In this document: piece by piece, positions 11,501 to 22,524 of the stretch | Layout: the number at the start of each line of letters is the position of its first letter | Numbering within the stretch: position 1 is the first letter of the stretch | Assembly: GCF_000182925.2 (NCBI RefSeq) | Contig: NC_026501.1 | Span: forward strand, 3,224,001-3,288,000 | Direction of reading: 5' to 3' | Origin: Neurospora crassa OR74A | Lineage: Eukaryota > Ascomycota > Sordariomycetes > Sordariales > Sordariaceae | DNA length: 64,000 nt | Translations under genes and position numbers: made by a program | Notes under the pieces: model-generated | Databases searched by the model: none | Told to the model about the DNA's origin: nothing | The model's input: the letters and a program-made list of their open reading frames with translations, nothing else

Positions 11501-12326
11501 GAATTGCGCATCTGGCATTGCCAAAGCGTTGGAGCAGAGTGGCCAGCCCGTTCCAGACCGGCTGAATGAAATGCGCAAAGCATGGAAGGAGAAGGTTAAG
11601 GCTGGTAAAGCCAAGGATGCCAGTGGGTTTGGCGGCAAAGGCCTTGAGAAGCTCGATAAAGACCGTGAGGCCGCTCGCATGCGTGAACGCAAGACCCACA
11701 AGGCGGAAGGCGAAGAGGACGATGTCAAAGAAGACGCTCCTGCAGAAGATGGCGAGAAGAAGGACAAGACCAAGGTTGCCATCCAGTCCGCTGTATCTGC
11801 CATTGTGTCACGCGATGCCTCCAAGGCGGAGACCGAGGACAAGCACGCCATCCCTGCGGGTGCCGTCAAGGCCGGGCATCACGCAAGCAGCGGCAAGAGC
11901 GGAGGGGCTCTCGACAAGGCGGCGTCCGCCATCAGCGAGATCAACGCACGTCTCGCCCGGGCCGGTCAGCTCCGGCCTGGCCAGCCCATTGACAACAAGG
12001 GTCCCGACGCGGGCGCGTTCCACGCAACTCTCGAGATCAACGACTTCCCCCAGAAGGCTCGTTGGGCTGTCACCAACCGCACCAACGTTGCCAAGATCCT
12101 CGAAGCCACGGGAACGTCGATCACCACAAAGGGCAACTACTATGCTCCTGGAAAGGAGCCAGGTCCGGGTCAAGAACCAAAGCTGTACATTCTCATTGAG
12201 GGTGATACCGAAGTTGTCGTTGGCAACGCGCTGTCGGAGCTTACTCGTCTGCTTAGAGAGGGCACGATGGCGGCGGCGGATGCTGAGAGCCGTGCTCCTG
12301 CTAGCGGTAGGTATACGATTACATGA
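8588..12326 (+). CDS. prp5: Pre-mRNA-splicing DEAD-box ATP-dependent RNA helicase Prp5
   Basis: A nuclear RNA helicase that remodels U2 snRNP so that it can pair with the branch site. Three exons: 8588-8728, 8810-9163 and 9237-12326 (1194 aa). Introns 8729-8809 and 9164-9236 have GTAAGT/GTACGT donors and CTGAC branch points. Residues 1-150 form an RS/RD/RE-rich domain. The conserved Prp5 DPLD motif (VDPLDAFM) is near residue 439. The helicase core follows: Q motif [11 protein letters not shown], Walker A AKTGSGKT (about 604), PTRELC, TPGRLID, DEAD (about 719), SAT, ARGLDV and [10 protein letters not shown] (about 897). The C-terminus ends GRYTIT after a domain typical of Prp5/DDX46. The DPLD motif and length separate it from other DEAD proteins. 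The short first intron is a multiple of three, so retention would not shift the frame. Confidence 0.95.
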
Positions 12327-12691
12327 TTGTCTGGGGACCATAGTGGGTGTTTCAAGTGTAAAGGTCAGCTTCTCACTTGACGGGGTTTTTACCTGATTAG
12401 GGTGACATGTACACACGTGCGAAGAGGTGGTGGTTGGCGATATAGTATATCTACGATCAGGTAGTTGTTCATAGATGCATTATAGATTGATACGTCCAGT
12501 GTTCTACTCACAATAATCACAATTTGCGTATGAGAGTGAAAAAAAAAGCGTGCTGTTCATGCTTGGGGCAACACCCAAACGAGCCATCGTCAACCACTAT
12601 AAGCACCACCCACTTTCAAAGCGATCCAAACTCCCAATCAACTTGAACTATCCCTTCCGCAAAATCAGTCGCGCACCGTCAAAGAACCACC
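12327..12691. other. Convergent 3' region between prp5 and the VIM-motif gene
   Basis: 365 bp between two facing stops. No coding signal beyond antisense shadows of the neighbouring genes; holds both 3' UTRs. Confidence 0.6.
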
Positions 12692-13451
12692 TTAATTATA
12701 ACTCCTCGCCTCCGCCGCTTGATCAGCCGCCCTTCGCGCTCTTTCCCGCTCACTCTCCTCTTTGAGAAGCGCATCGCGCGTCATGCCCTTTTGCGCTCGC
12801 AGCTTCTTGGAGAGGTCGGCACCTGACCCTTGATCTCTTTGAAACCGAGCCTGTTTGTTTGTTTGTTTGTCAATGTGTGCATAGGTTTATTGAATGGTAA
12901 GTGGTGAGTGGGTAAGTTGTAGCTTCCTCGTGACTCGTTTGCGGTGTACTTGTACATTGATTTTTCTCTTGTTATATATAGAATGAAAAGTGAAGATGAA
13001 CGGACAAGGAACCACGGACGAACCAAACAGGGTGGGATGGGATACTAGGTAGGAAGGATGAAATGAAATAAGATGGATCGATGGGGACTTGACGGAAATC
13101 GGAACGTACCATAGCAGCCTGCGCAGCTTTGCTCTTGGGGTCATCGCTTCCGCCTTCTGTTCCTGCTTCTCCTGCTCGCGGTCCTTCGGATGCGCCCCCG
13201 AGAGTCCTGCCGCCACTCACACTACCGCCGGTTGTCCTTCCCGTTGTCACATTTGGTGGAACAGAAGAAGAAGCGGGTGCGTTGACGGTTCCGTAACCGC
13301 CACCGCCGCTCGTTGATGATGCCGGTGCCGGACGCGCCGCCACCGCCGCCGCCGGGTTACTGCCGCCGCCACCTAAAACGTGGCCTTCGCCTCGGAAGTT
13401 CCCGCCGCTGCCACTTCCGGAGCCGGATCCCTTGCTGAAACAACTTCCCAT
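12692..13451 (-). CDS. Small N-myristoylated protein with VCP/Cdc48-interacting (VIM-like) motifs
   Basis: Two exons, 13451-13110 and 12850-12692, give 166 aa. The 259-nt intron 12851-13109 starts GTACGT and ends in a CAAA-repeat tract followed by CAG. The protein starts MGSCFSK, a textbook N-myristoylation (Gly2) plus palmitoylation (Cys4) signal, followed by Gly/Ser-rich disorder. The C-terminal about 65 residues are helical and charged. The sequence RRAADQAAEAR fits the VIM consensus R-x5-A-A-x2-R, and a second segment across the exon junction fits K-x5-A-A-x2-R. This layout (acylated N-terminus plus VIM helix) resembles animal SVIP, an ER-associated Cdc48/p97 binder, but overall similarity was not tested. 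Likely role, as inference: anchoring Cdc48 at a membrane. Convergent with prp5. Confidence 0.72.
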
Positions 13452-15323
13452 CTCTTCTTTATCTTGATCTTAATGATAGTGATGCCCTTCAGTTCAGCGC
13501 AAGATTGCACTAGACAGGTGTTCGTTTAGGATTCGCGGTGCGGAATTGCGGGAATCGGAGGAGCTGATCACGCCCCGCTTTCACTATGGGCAATTGCTAG
13601 TTGTGTCCAGTTGAAGATTTCAAGTATCTGGATGGATAATGTAATTCTTTTGAGAGTCGTGGCGCGAGGGGAATCATAGAAGTGAAAGTGTGAAATGCGG
13701 GCAACGGACGGTCGAGGTTGGCTCTTCGATAGCGGTCTTGGTGGTCTTAGTATTTATTGCCTTAGTATTCCGAGCGTCACACGGCCCTGAGCCAAGAATG
13801 GGATCAAATAACCTGGCCAGCCACAATCGAAACTCTCAAGGGCCGATCAGTACCTTGAGCAACATGACAACCTGTTGCTATATTTCAGCAAAGTTGGTCT
13901 GTCCCTGAGTGATGATATGGAGGGCTGTACAATTATAGTTTGTAAGAAAACAACCCGTTGCTGTAGCTTAAGCTGCAGCCGGCTATTTGGCCTATGAAAG
14001 GTCAAGTCGTAGGGGCAGTGATCGCTATCGATGCCGCAGCGATTTGATGTAGGAGCTGACGAAGCTAGAGAGAAGTGATGGCAAGGCTCACATGCTTGGC
14101 CGAGATGATGATATAGTGATGATAAGATAGTAATGGTAGGCCCTCGATCATTTCACTACGCCGTAAAGAAAGTGAAAGAAGGACGTTTCGAACTTCGATG
14201 CTGGGACAGACCGTGATTAGGTATGGAACTTGGCGATGGCCGCATCAGCTCACTAACAGATTGGCCAAAGCCCCTGTCGAATCTTGCATCTGACAGTCAG
14301 ATAGTCCCGGCCTTGTATACGTCTGAACAAAATCGAATCGAGCGAGACTAAGTTGAGCGGTAGAATACTCGAAGTGACAGTCGATCTTGTTGACCTGACG
14401 GGCAAAGGGCCGCCAAGATTCAATCCGTTGTGAGTTGGTTTTCAAGGGCCCTTTTGCGCACAGACATTGGTTCCCCCACTTCACTTGGTGGGCCCCCGCT
14501 TTCCCATTGCAAAGTGGAAGGTCTGAATGGGAAGGTATGGAACACCTCCACTACTTTAACCAACGTTTCGCATGACGGGCTGAGCCGCGAAGGCATTCTG
14601 CCGTGCATTTGAATCCGACATGGGATGATTTGATGATTTCGGATACCCGTTCAGGTTTCCATTGGGCAAAAGAGTTTGTATGTAGACACTCGGCATCACC
14701 ACACTACGTATCATAACAGTCTACTGCATGCTGCCCTCCCGGTAGTCTTTTACGTGCATCTTCGAGACGAGGGCTGCGGTACTGCCCTTGTGAGCACCAT
14801 AGCAGCCCGCCCCGTAGAAACATCCCATGTTGGTCTCCTCTCCTTTGGTTAGTACATCATCCGCGCAAGAGAGATGGGTTGGAAGGATGAAACCGTTTGC
14901 CAACCGAATATTCTGCAGTGCGGTTCCTGGGTGCCTCTAGCCGCGAGACCTCGCTGTCGAACACTGCCTTGGCAAATGGAAGCAGCCAGTCAGCGAGGAT
15001 GCAGGATGGTGAGTGCGAAAGGCAAGGGCAGGGTGCGCACTTTGGTAGCCGGAGGAAGGTCGAGAAGAGAGCCCCACGTCGGTGACAGCATTTTTCTGGG
15101 CCGAACTCCGCTCCCAGCGCGAGAAAAAAAATTGATGCAGCAAAAAAAGCGTACCTGCCCTGGACAGAGCAATTGAGCATCACAGGTCGCGCCTTCCATA
15201 TTGTTCCACCATTTCGCATTTCGACTCCCCCTCACTACCTTACGAGTCTACGGTAGAGGTACCTTGATGGTGCCCTCATGCTCAGTTCGCGTCGGTCCAA
15301 GCTCAACTGCCGCCCTACGCACC

Positions 15324-15357
15324 AAACCTGAACCCTAGGTAAACCTGAACCCTAGGT
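15324..15357. repeat. 17-bp unit repeated twice in tandem
   Basis: AAACCTGAACCCTAGGT occurs at 15324-15340 and, identically, at 15341-15357. It lies about 720 bp upstream of the zinc-finger start codon. Confidence 0.85.
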
Positions 15358-15732
15358 ACCTTACCTAAGGTCGACCCCAGAAAAAAACCAGAGGACGTCA
15401 AGACGCACGCACCCCTCGCCGGTTGCCCCAGCCAGAAGCAGGGCCCAGAGACCCAAGGCCATCAAGGTTCTCACCCACGAGCAGCTTGCCATAACATTTC
15501 GATCCACTGCCACCTTCCACTCATCCAGCTGTTCTCCCTCGACACTCAGACCACCGTCACCCGTCTGACTCGACCCAAGAATCCAGACTGGCGAGCCCGG
15601 CACTGCTTCCGCTCAATTCTCTCCGGCGCTCGTCCACAAAAACCCATTCTTTCTCCGTCGGATCGCCGTGCTCGCCGCTTAGATTCGGGGCTGACCAAGC
15701 TTTCTCCCATCCGGACCGGAGCCGCTCTCGTT

Positions 15733-15768
15733 CACTCAGATCTCTCAGGTCTCTCAGGTCTCTCAGGT
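15733..15768. repeat. 9-bp CTCTCAGGT tandem repeat
   Basis: Three perfect copies of CTCTCAGGT (15742-15768) preceded by one degenerate copy (15733-15741), in the pyrimidine-rich leader of the zinc-finger gene. Confidence 0.8.
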
Positions 15769-16076
15769 CTCCATACTAGAACCCCATACGGTAGCCGCTA
15801 GCCAGTCCCCTCCTCGCTACTACCAACACGGTCGGATTATCTTGCCGTACAGTATTTGATTTTCCAACTGCCTTCAGTCTCACACCACCATCACGTCGCC
15901 TTGCTGTTTTTTTTTCTTTTCATTTTTTCCTTGTTCTGGGCGACGAGGTGGAAAGACACCAAACATTGGTGCGAGATACCCCCGGAGCGACAGTCTCTTC
16001 AGCACTCTCTCTGATTCTGATATCGATGACGTTTCCCGGACTCCCCTGACTTTACCAAATTCCGAAGCACGCTGCT

Positions 16077-18554
16077 ATGCGCCCTGACCATTACGATTGC
16101 CGGAGCGACATGGACGGCCACTTCGGCCACCGGCCTGCAAATCACAACCAGACTCAGAGCCAGACCCAGAGCCACAACCATGGCCATCACGGTTCTCTCG
16201 ACCTCCGTTTTCAGTACTTGATGGACTCTTCCCGTCAACGGCATACACCGCTCTCCTCCGATGCGACACACCAGATATCTCCTTCAACGGCAAACGATGG
16301 CTCTCGCATACCCACAAACACCACCGTCGGCTACGAATCCCACGATGATCTATGTGTTGATCACTGCGAAGTCCTTGGCCTCTATCAGGGTGGCTCTCAA
16401 TTCCCGAACCACCGTGGACTTACAGCCAATTCACTCGGCCACTGGTCACGGCGATACGTAAATGGCCAGGATGCTTTGCTTGATACTCCTCATGTCGACC
16501 TATTCGCCCACAACCTACCATCAAACGATTTTATGCCCATGCAGCAATTCGGTGCCTGGTCTCAATGGCAGGGTCATCAGAGCCAGCAATCAATGCAAGA
16601 GTGCGGAGAGGATTGCCAGTCTAATGCCGAGGACAGTTGCTGCGATAGCGAGTGTGCCATGACTGGCAAATGCACTAACATTGCGTGTGCCAACGGCGAG
16701 GACGTCTGCGTGGACCAAAGCTGCCCCGAACGTTCCATGGCTTTCCCCTCCGATCTTGTCGACGGCGCCGCCGCGCTCTTATCCATTAATCATGGGTCTG
16801 ACATGCTCACTCAGAGCTTCAACTTTAGCAGCATGGGCGGCATGAACAGTATGTGTGGCATGGGCAGTATGGCGAATTTGGGTAACATGAACCATATGAA
16901 CGACATCGGCAGCATGGGTAACATGAACGGCATGGGTGGCATGAGCAACATTAACAACATGAATGGCATGAACAACCCCAATCACTTAAATAGCCTCAAT
17001 GGTCTTAACCAGAATAGTAAGCCGCCATTATCTTCCGTTTTCCTCTTGTCTGTCTGTGTTAACTCGTCCGCGCTGGTTTAGTGAACCAAGTCATAAACGG
17101 CATGAATCAAAGTCTTTCTCGAAATACCCAGCAGACATCTCTGCTGTCGCCAAGCTGGCTTCCGAACCCGTTAGGTAATATCACGAGTCATCTGTTGTCA
17201 GCTCACGGAGATGGAGAGTCCTCAAATTGCACCCGGCCCTGTCTGCTAGACGATCCCCAGAATTATCCCAACTGCCATATCCCTGTGTCTTTCAACGCCG
17301 CCCAGTTTGGTCAGTACAGCTCTGTGGCTAGCAATTTTGAGGCAGGTCAAGCCTTGCAGCAATGTGGGTTTGAGGCGAGTGATCCCGAGGCGTATATCAG
17401 GCACTTCAACACACAACATAGGCCATATTTCACGAATACCGAGCCCAGCAAAAGCAACAACAGTAACGGCCAGCTCGCTTTACCTAACTTGATCCCTGGC
17501 TCTGGAGGTGTGCGGAGTAGCAGAACATTGGCAGCAACCGAAGCCTTATCCTCGTCTCCAGCCACTCCTCTCGACACATCTGATTCGGGAGCATCCATGA
17601 ACACGCCTTCTCCGCTAACACCGGTGTCGGAGGCAAAGACGCGGGCTCAATCACCCTCCCATACACGCAGCTCATCCGCAGATACGTCGGAAACCAGCTA
17701 CAGTGACAACATGGATGGAGATAATGACGAACACAAGTGCCTATGGCGGGAGGACAGTGGTAAGCTTTGTGCCCAAACTTTCACAGAGGCGGGGGATCTA
17801 TTTGACCACGTTTCGAATGTACATATCAAGCATGCATCCAAGGGGAATTATGGGTTTCTCTGCGCCTGGGACGACTGTCCCCGAAGCCACCCTGGCGTGC
17901 ATGGCTTCCCACAGAGGAGCAAGATCGAGAGGCATATGCAAACGCATATTGGTCGTAAGTGCTTATGCGCCTCGCTGTTTACGATCATCTCTAACGAGTA
18001 CAGATAAACCGCATGTCTGCAAGATTTGCCACAAAGGATTCTCGGCAAAGCAGGCTTTGACTCAGCACATGTACATCCACTCTGATCAAAAGCCGCTGGA
18101 ATGCAACATCTGCTTCAAGACCTTCAGATATCCTAGTGCCCTCAGTAAGTTTATTCACAGGAGCACTCAATCTTGCCTACCCATTATTCTGACCGGCATT
18201 CTGTCAGCAATGCACATGCGCGTCCATTCAGGCGAGAAGCCGCTCCAATGCCCCATCTGCGGCAAGAAGTTCAGCGAATCTTCAAACTTGTCCAAGCACA
18301 AGCGTACCCACGAGGTCAAGGGTCGTTTCAATTGCAATGTGCGCGGTTGCTGTCGCAACTTTCACCGCCAGGATCAGCTCCGTCGTCACATGAAGACGCA
18401 CCAGAAGGATGTCGTCGATGGCCGAGTGGTAGACATCTACACTAGCCAACTTCCGCTGCCCGCTGACTTTGATTTCCCATTGAAAGAAGGATCAGCAGAT
18501 CCTACAGTATTCAGAGATGAGTCTGCTGAGATTGGTGATGAGGGGAGCCATTGA
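16077..18554 (+). CDS. Zinc-responsive C2H2 transcription factor, Zap1/ZafA/TZN-1-like
   Basis: A predicted activator of zinc-uptake genes under zinc limitation. Four exons, 16077-17016, 17082-17954, 18004-18144 and 18208-18554, give 766 aa. Introns of 65, 49 and 63 nt have GTAAGC/GTAAGT donors, and the joins restore the zinc fingers. The N-terminal half has a Cys/His cluster (DDLCVDHCE near residue 92, then 12 Cys within about 173-217), like the zinc-sensing activation domains of Zap1. A Met/Gly/Asn repeat follows at about 252-302. The C-terminus (about 531-720) holds six fingers: CxWx..C, CAWDDC, CKIC, CNIC, CPIC and CNVRGCC types. The fifth (LQCPICGKKFSESSNLSKH) is almost the Zap1 signature. 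Intron 18145-18207 is a multiple of three, so retention would insert 21 residues into finger 4. Confidence 0.85.
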
Positions 18555-19621
18555 GAAGCGACCACGAAAGCAGGATCACATCTTCTCGAGCTCCGGTGTT
18601 CCCGGCGTTTTAGTGATTCTAATCGGGCCTGTCCTTTGCATGGTGTACTCAGGTCAGATGTGGGTTGACAGGTGCTAAACTCTTCGGCTCACTTGAGCAA
18701 GGCGCAATTGGCGAATGGACTACAAAGCGGCGTGGAAAAGTTCCGTTTCGTTTGCTTTTTTTTTTTCCTTTTTTTGTTTTCTTTTTCTATTTTCTTCTTC
18801 TTTTTCTTCTTCTTCACCTTCTCTTCGCTCTTTTGGCATTGCCCTACTCAGGGGCTTTTAACACTGGATTATCTAGGAGGCTGTCATGAGGTTTTGCTTC
18901 GGTTCAAATCAAATTTAGCTGGGCTGGTGGTAAAACTTACGACGAGCACAGAGGCAACGAGTGGAGTGGAGGAGGACGTGGCGTCCCTTGTACACTGCTG
19001 ACTACAACCCTTGCGCAGGGCGTAAGGTGTAGTGTCGCGGTGACAAAGGAGGAATGGGATGGCAGTGAGTGAGTGGGAGAAGTTGAGAGAAAAGATACCC
19101 CAAAACAACCAATCGTTTCTCCCCTATTTGTCAAGGATTGTTGTTCTCTTCGGTGGCATCGTCTTCGAACTCTTTGAAAACATATTGCTGAAAACGTGTT
19201 ATTCTTGATGTGGTGCTTGACACTCGGATACTAGTTCTTTACATGATCAAATTCTTCATGATTGTATGGATCTTGACAGTCACATAGAGATACCACCCAG
19301 ATCACGACTTCATAGCCCTGTTTGATAGTACGGTGGGCACAAAGCCTCGGTAGTTTGACGCCGTTTTAATTGACGTGGACAGATTAGACAGCCGTGATAC
19401 CTTAAGCATGTTGCCCATCGTGCTCAGATGTAACCAGCTTCCGGCGTCCTCCAATTTTCGAAAGATATATAAAATCGACCGAGATAAGTGGTGTGGTATT
19501 TTCGGAAGTATCATCGACAGCATTCATCAGCAACAACACTTAGGTAAACCCATCCATTGAGAAACATCAACCTTCACAACAGACAACCCAATATTTGCAG
19601 CAGTCCACACAATTCCTCAAA
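18555..19621. other. Intergenic: 3' region with a long pyrimidine tract
   Basis: The 3' flank of the zinc-finger gene. A T/C tract runs from about 18747 to 18833 and causes a spurious poly-Phe/Leu frame. The first part of a possible leader for the mini-ORF at 19622 lies at its right edge (19541-19620), with a GTAAAC and a TTTGCAG that could mark a leader intron. No other gene is visible. Confidence 0.5.
18747..18833. repeat. Polypyrimidine (T/C) low-complexity tract
   Basis: Almost uninterrupted T and C for about 87 bases, about 200 bp after the stop of the zinc-finger gene; it explains the Phe/Leu-rich open frames seen there. Confidence 0.8.
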
Positions 19622-19750
19622 ATGTGTGGTCAACCAAAACCCAAGTTCGAATGTTCCGACTGTTGCACCGAGGTCTCCTCCACTGGCGAGAATACTGACA
19701 TGCGCAAAGGCAAAAGGCTGTGGCGACTGCGGCAGTACCAGCTCCGATGA
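19622..19750 (+). CDS. Possible Cys-rich mini-protein (doubtful)
   Basis: An ATG in an A-rich context (CTCAAAATGTG) opens a 42-residue frame starting MCGQPKPKFECSDCC, with four Cys in the first 15 residues. Directly downstream, in another frame, lies CAKAKGCGDCG, so a spliced product could contain eight or more Cys. The only candidate intron joining them (19673-19709) is 37 nt with a poor GTCTCC donor, although a CTGAC branch-like site sits inside. It could encode a metal-binding peptide, and it follows a zinc-responsive regulator, but the frame may equally be chance. Low confidence. Confidence 0.22.
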   Translation: MCGQPKPKFECSDCCTEVSSTGENTDMRKGKRLWRLRQYQLR

Positions 19751-21089
19751 TGGAGAGGTCAGCAAGATAGCCGACAACACATGCTCGAGTAACGAGGGGA
19801 AGGAGGCCGAGGAGGTGGTTGCGGCTGCTGTTGCTGTTTATACATATATATACAAGTAGTCAATATGGGGGTGAGACTCGTACTTTTGGACGGCTGTAGC
19901 TATAATAAATCAAGAGGAGGAAGCTGCTTGGGACGGGGAATAGGAAGCGAGGAGAGGAAAGGGCCTGGGTTACGTGGATAGGATGGAAGAGTGAACGAAA
20001 CGAGCATGGAAATGTGGAGTCAAGAAATACATCCAAAATTGAATGTCTGGGATATCAATATGGGAAAGTTGTGTTTTGAAGATGCTGGGAAACTGGGGTA
20101 GGTACACTATATCCAGCTCTGTGGATAGTACAGTAGATAGGCACTTCTAGGGTAGACCAGCAAGATAACGTACAAACGCTTATCGAAAAAATGATTACCT
20201 ACTAACATCAATGGTTCATGCTCGTATAGGATATATAAGAGTGACGGCATAATAACCACTTGTCTGGAAACCCCAATGATGAGCATCTGTTTCGTGTCGT
20301 CGGCTGTGTCTGAACCCTCAATGCAAGGTACTTTCACTCGCTCTTTGATCATCAAAAACCAACTCATCGAGACTATTCTCAATGTGGTAGCTTTTGGCAT
20401 TCGCATGTGGCAATTCATTGTTATCATTGAAATCAATCAACCTTTTTTGATCGGTTAGGTCGGCTCTCTATAACCTCTGGAGACTCAGATATTCTTTGGA
20501 CACTCGTCATTCTTACGTACGCACAATGCGATATCCATACATGTCGACGAGTCAAGCGAAGCGGTTCACACCGTGAACTCGAACTTATCCTGCTGCCTAA
20601 GTATCGGCACTGCTTGCTTGCTGCGACTAAACCTGGAAGGAAGGATCATTGTCACAGCAAGCGTGGCTTGGAAACAGTAATTGTTCGAAACAGCTAATGA
20701 TCAGCGGTTCCGTGATCAAGCAACAGCCACGCAGATAGACGCCTCTGACATTATTGTGGGTTCAAGCCCGGCACGTGTCCCGGGCTGAGCAGAGGATTGT
20801 GTTGGAGAAGAGCGCAAGAGTGCCGATTTATTCCCGGACTTGGGCCGCCACCACGGCGATGCGGCACGGCCCCGAACCTTCTCGCTTCCCGTTCCGGTAC
20901 CAACCACGAAACGGCAGTACCCAAACGGGCAACCGTGCCAAGATTAGGGGAATAACAAAGCATATATAAGTCGTGATCCACCCCTCATTCCGTCCGGAAG
21001 GGAAACTTGTAATTAATACCAACTTATACCCATCACCACACCCAACCCACCTTCACAAATTTCATAAAGAACCTTCATCGATAGCAACA
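19751..21089. promoter_or_regulatory. Intergenic: upstream region of the DUF3074 gene
   Basis: No supported gene. Short frames at 20107-20458 have no motifs. The right end is the promoter and leader of the DUF3074 gene, with a TATA box at 20963-20970. Confidence 0.5.
20963..20970 (+). promoter_or_regulatory. TATA box of the DUF3074 gene
   Basis: TATATAAG lies 120 bp upstream of the ATG at 21090, a plausible core-promoter distance with a short leader. Inferred from position and sequence only. Confidence 0.5.
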
Positions 21090-22313
21090 ATGTCGATCGC
21101 AGGCATGCCCTACCCCTTCTTCACCGGCGGCCCCGCCTACCGGTCCAAGGTATTGGTTCCATCTGAAGAAATGGACGCCAGAAACTCACGAGAGCCGGAT
21201 TCACACACCAACTTGATCAGTCCCAGTTTCGATGGACGTACTTTAGCCGGCTCCGACCTGGTCATGGTGACCGCCGCAGAACTAGGCGCCCCTTTCCTCC
21301 GCCTTCGTGGCATAACAGCCGCTCATCTCCCACCCCCAGGCACTTCACCGCGCGAGTTGATTCCTTTTCTGACGGCCCTCTTGAGGGAGGCAGTCCCCTT
21401 CATCGATTCCGTGGCGCCTAAACCTTCCAACAGACCTCATCAACCTACTACCGAATCTGGCACCGCGCGAAGCGAGTGGAAACCTTTGAAAACAAAGTCA
21501 TCAAAGGTAGACGACAATGGCAACACAGTAGTGTCTCTCTACGAACGCACCCTCTCCGCACCCGAGCTGCGCGCCATCGAGCGCTCGGCCGGCCTTGCCA
21601 CCAGCAATACGGATGATCCCGAGACATGGGCCTGCCGGCGCAGCGTGCACCGAGACTCAAATGTCCCCGGCGACGGGTCAGCTAGCTGGGGCGAGTTTGT
21701 CACTTGCTTCAAGGACAAGCACGTCGAGTGCGAGGAGGCGTTTACCCCGAGCATTGTGGGGGCAAGAGTGTTGCAGGACTACGATGTTGCTGGTCTAACA
21801 CTTGAAGATGAGCACGGGGATAGGTACGGAAATCCTACAATGAAATTGGTGGAGGCGAGGCACAAAATTGGGATTAAGCCATTACTCAAGGACCGGGTGT
21901 TTACAGTGTTGCAAGTCACCTGTTCGCTGCTCCCTCGGGAAGCTGGAGGTGCTGCTGCAGACTGTGACGAGATTCTGGTCATCAGCATTCCGGTATCAGA
22001 CGTTGAGAACTTTACTACTACTGCGGCAAGTCCCATCAAGGGAAAAAGCAGCAACAAGGAAGAGGATCCGTTTCGGAAAGATTCCATAAAGGGGTCGTAT
22101 GTCAGTGTCGAGCGAATCAGGAAGTTACCAACAACAGAGAACGACAACCAGGCACAGATTGAATGGCTCATGGCCACGGCATCGGACGCTCGAGGCTCGC
22201 TTCCTGGATGGGTGCAGACCATGGCGGTACCGGGACAGATAGCCAAGGATGTGACACTGTTTCTGGAATGGGTTGCGAAGGGGCGGGAAAAGAAGGGGGG
22301 TTTGGTAGCGTGA
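21090..22313 (+). CDS. DUF3074 (START-like) domain protein, 407 aa
   Basis: A single exon. The ATG at 21090 (AACAATGTC, a good fungal context) was preferred to the longer open frame from 20973, which would start inside the apparent leader just after the TATA box. Residues 60-110 are Pro/Leu-rich. The core carries the pattern I associate with the fungal DUF3074 family: WACRRSVHRDS followed by SWGEFVTCFKDKHVECE. This is thought to adopt a START-like lipid-binding fold. The C-terminus has SYVSVERIRKLP and an amphipathic end. No signal peptide or membrane segment is visible, so a cytosolic or peripheral role is likely. Function unknown; lipid binding is inference from fold family. Convergent with DPP III, 211 bp between stops. 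Confidence 0.8.
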   Translation: MSIAGMPYPFFTGGPAYRSKVLVPSEEMDARNSREPDSHTNLISPSFDGRTLAGSDLVMVTAAELGAPFLRLRGITAAHLPPPGTSPRELIPFLTALLREAVPFIDSVAPKPSNRPHQPTTESGTARSEWKPLKTKSSKVDDNGNTVVSLYERTLSAPELRAIERSAGLATSNTDDPETWACRRSVHRDSNVPGDGSASWGEFVTCFKDKHVECEEAFTPSIVGARVLQDYDVAGLTLEDEHGDRYGNPTMKLVEARHKIGIKPLLKDRVFTVLQVTCSLLPREAGGAAADCDEILVISIPVSDVENFTTTAASPIKGKSSNKEEDPFRKDSIKGSYVSVERIRKLPTTENDNQAQIEWLMATASDARGSLPGWVQTMAVPGQIAKDVTLFLEWVAKGREKKGGLVA

Positions 22314-22524
22314 AGGGCGGCATTTCAAGTTCTTTCAGCTGTATGTCGTGGCTTGTCAAGTGAGCCGTGTCAAAGAATACGACTTAATGTGTTTGCGAAT
22401 CCTGTTTCAATCGACGTGCAAGGCTGATAGCTTACATTGTTTATGGATGGATGTCTCGTGAATGGCTCCAATTGCATTTGCTCAATCACAATAGAGCCTT
22501 GACCTTATTCGCAAATCCATACAG

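Larger units (their letters stand above)
13452..16076. promoter_or_regulatory. 2.6-kb divergent intergenic region; leader of the zinc-finger regulator
   Basis: Separates the VIM-motif gene (minus) from the zinc-responsive regulator (plus). The last about 800 bp are pyrimidine-rich and carry two short tandem repeats, consistent with a long 5' leader as is common for fungal regulator genes. Several overlapping frames at 14857-15235 lack motifs and are rejected. No named operator was seen. Confidence 0.5.

Noticed and set aside
11808-12416. Antisense frame of 202 codons within prp5
   Set aside because: A mirror of the C-biased codons of prp5; no promoter or motif.
13452-16076. Overlapping frames at 14857-15235 as a possible gene
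   Set aside because: Open on both strands at once, no motif, and pyrimidine bias explains them.
20755-20780. tRNA-like GGTTCAAGCCC box
   Set aside because: No pairing T-arm of five bases, no matching acceptor stem and no A box at the right distance.
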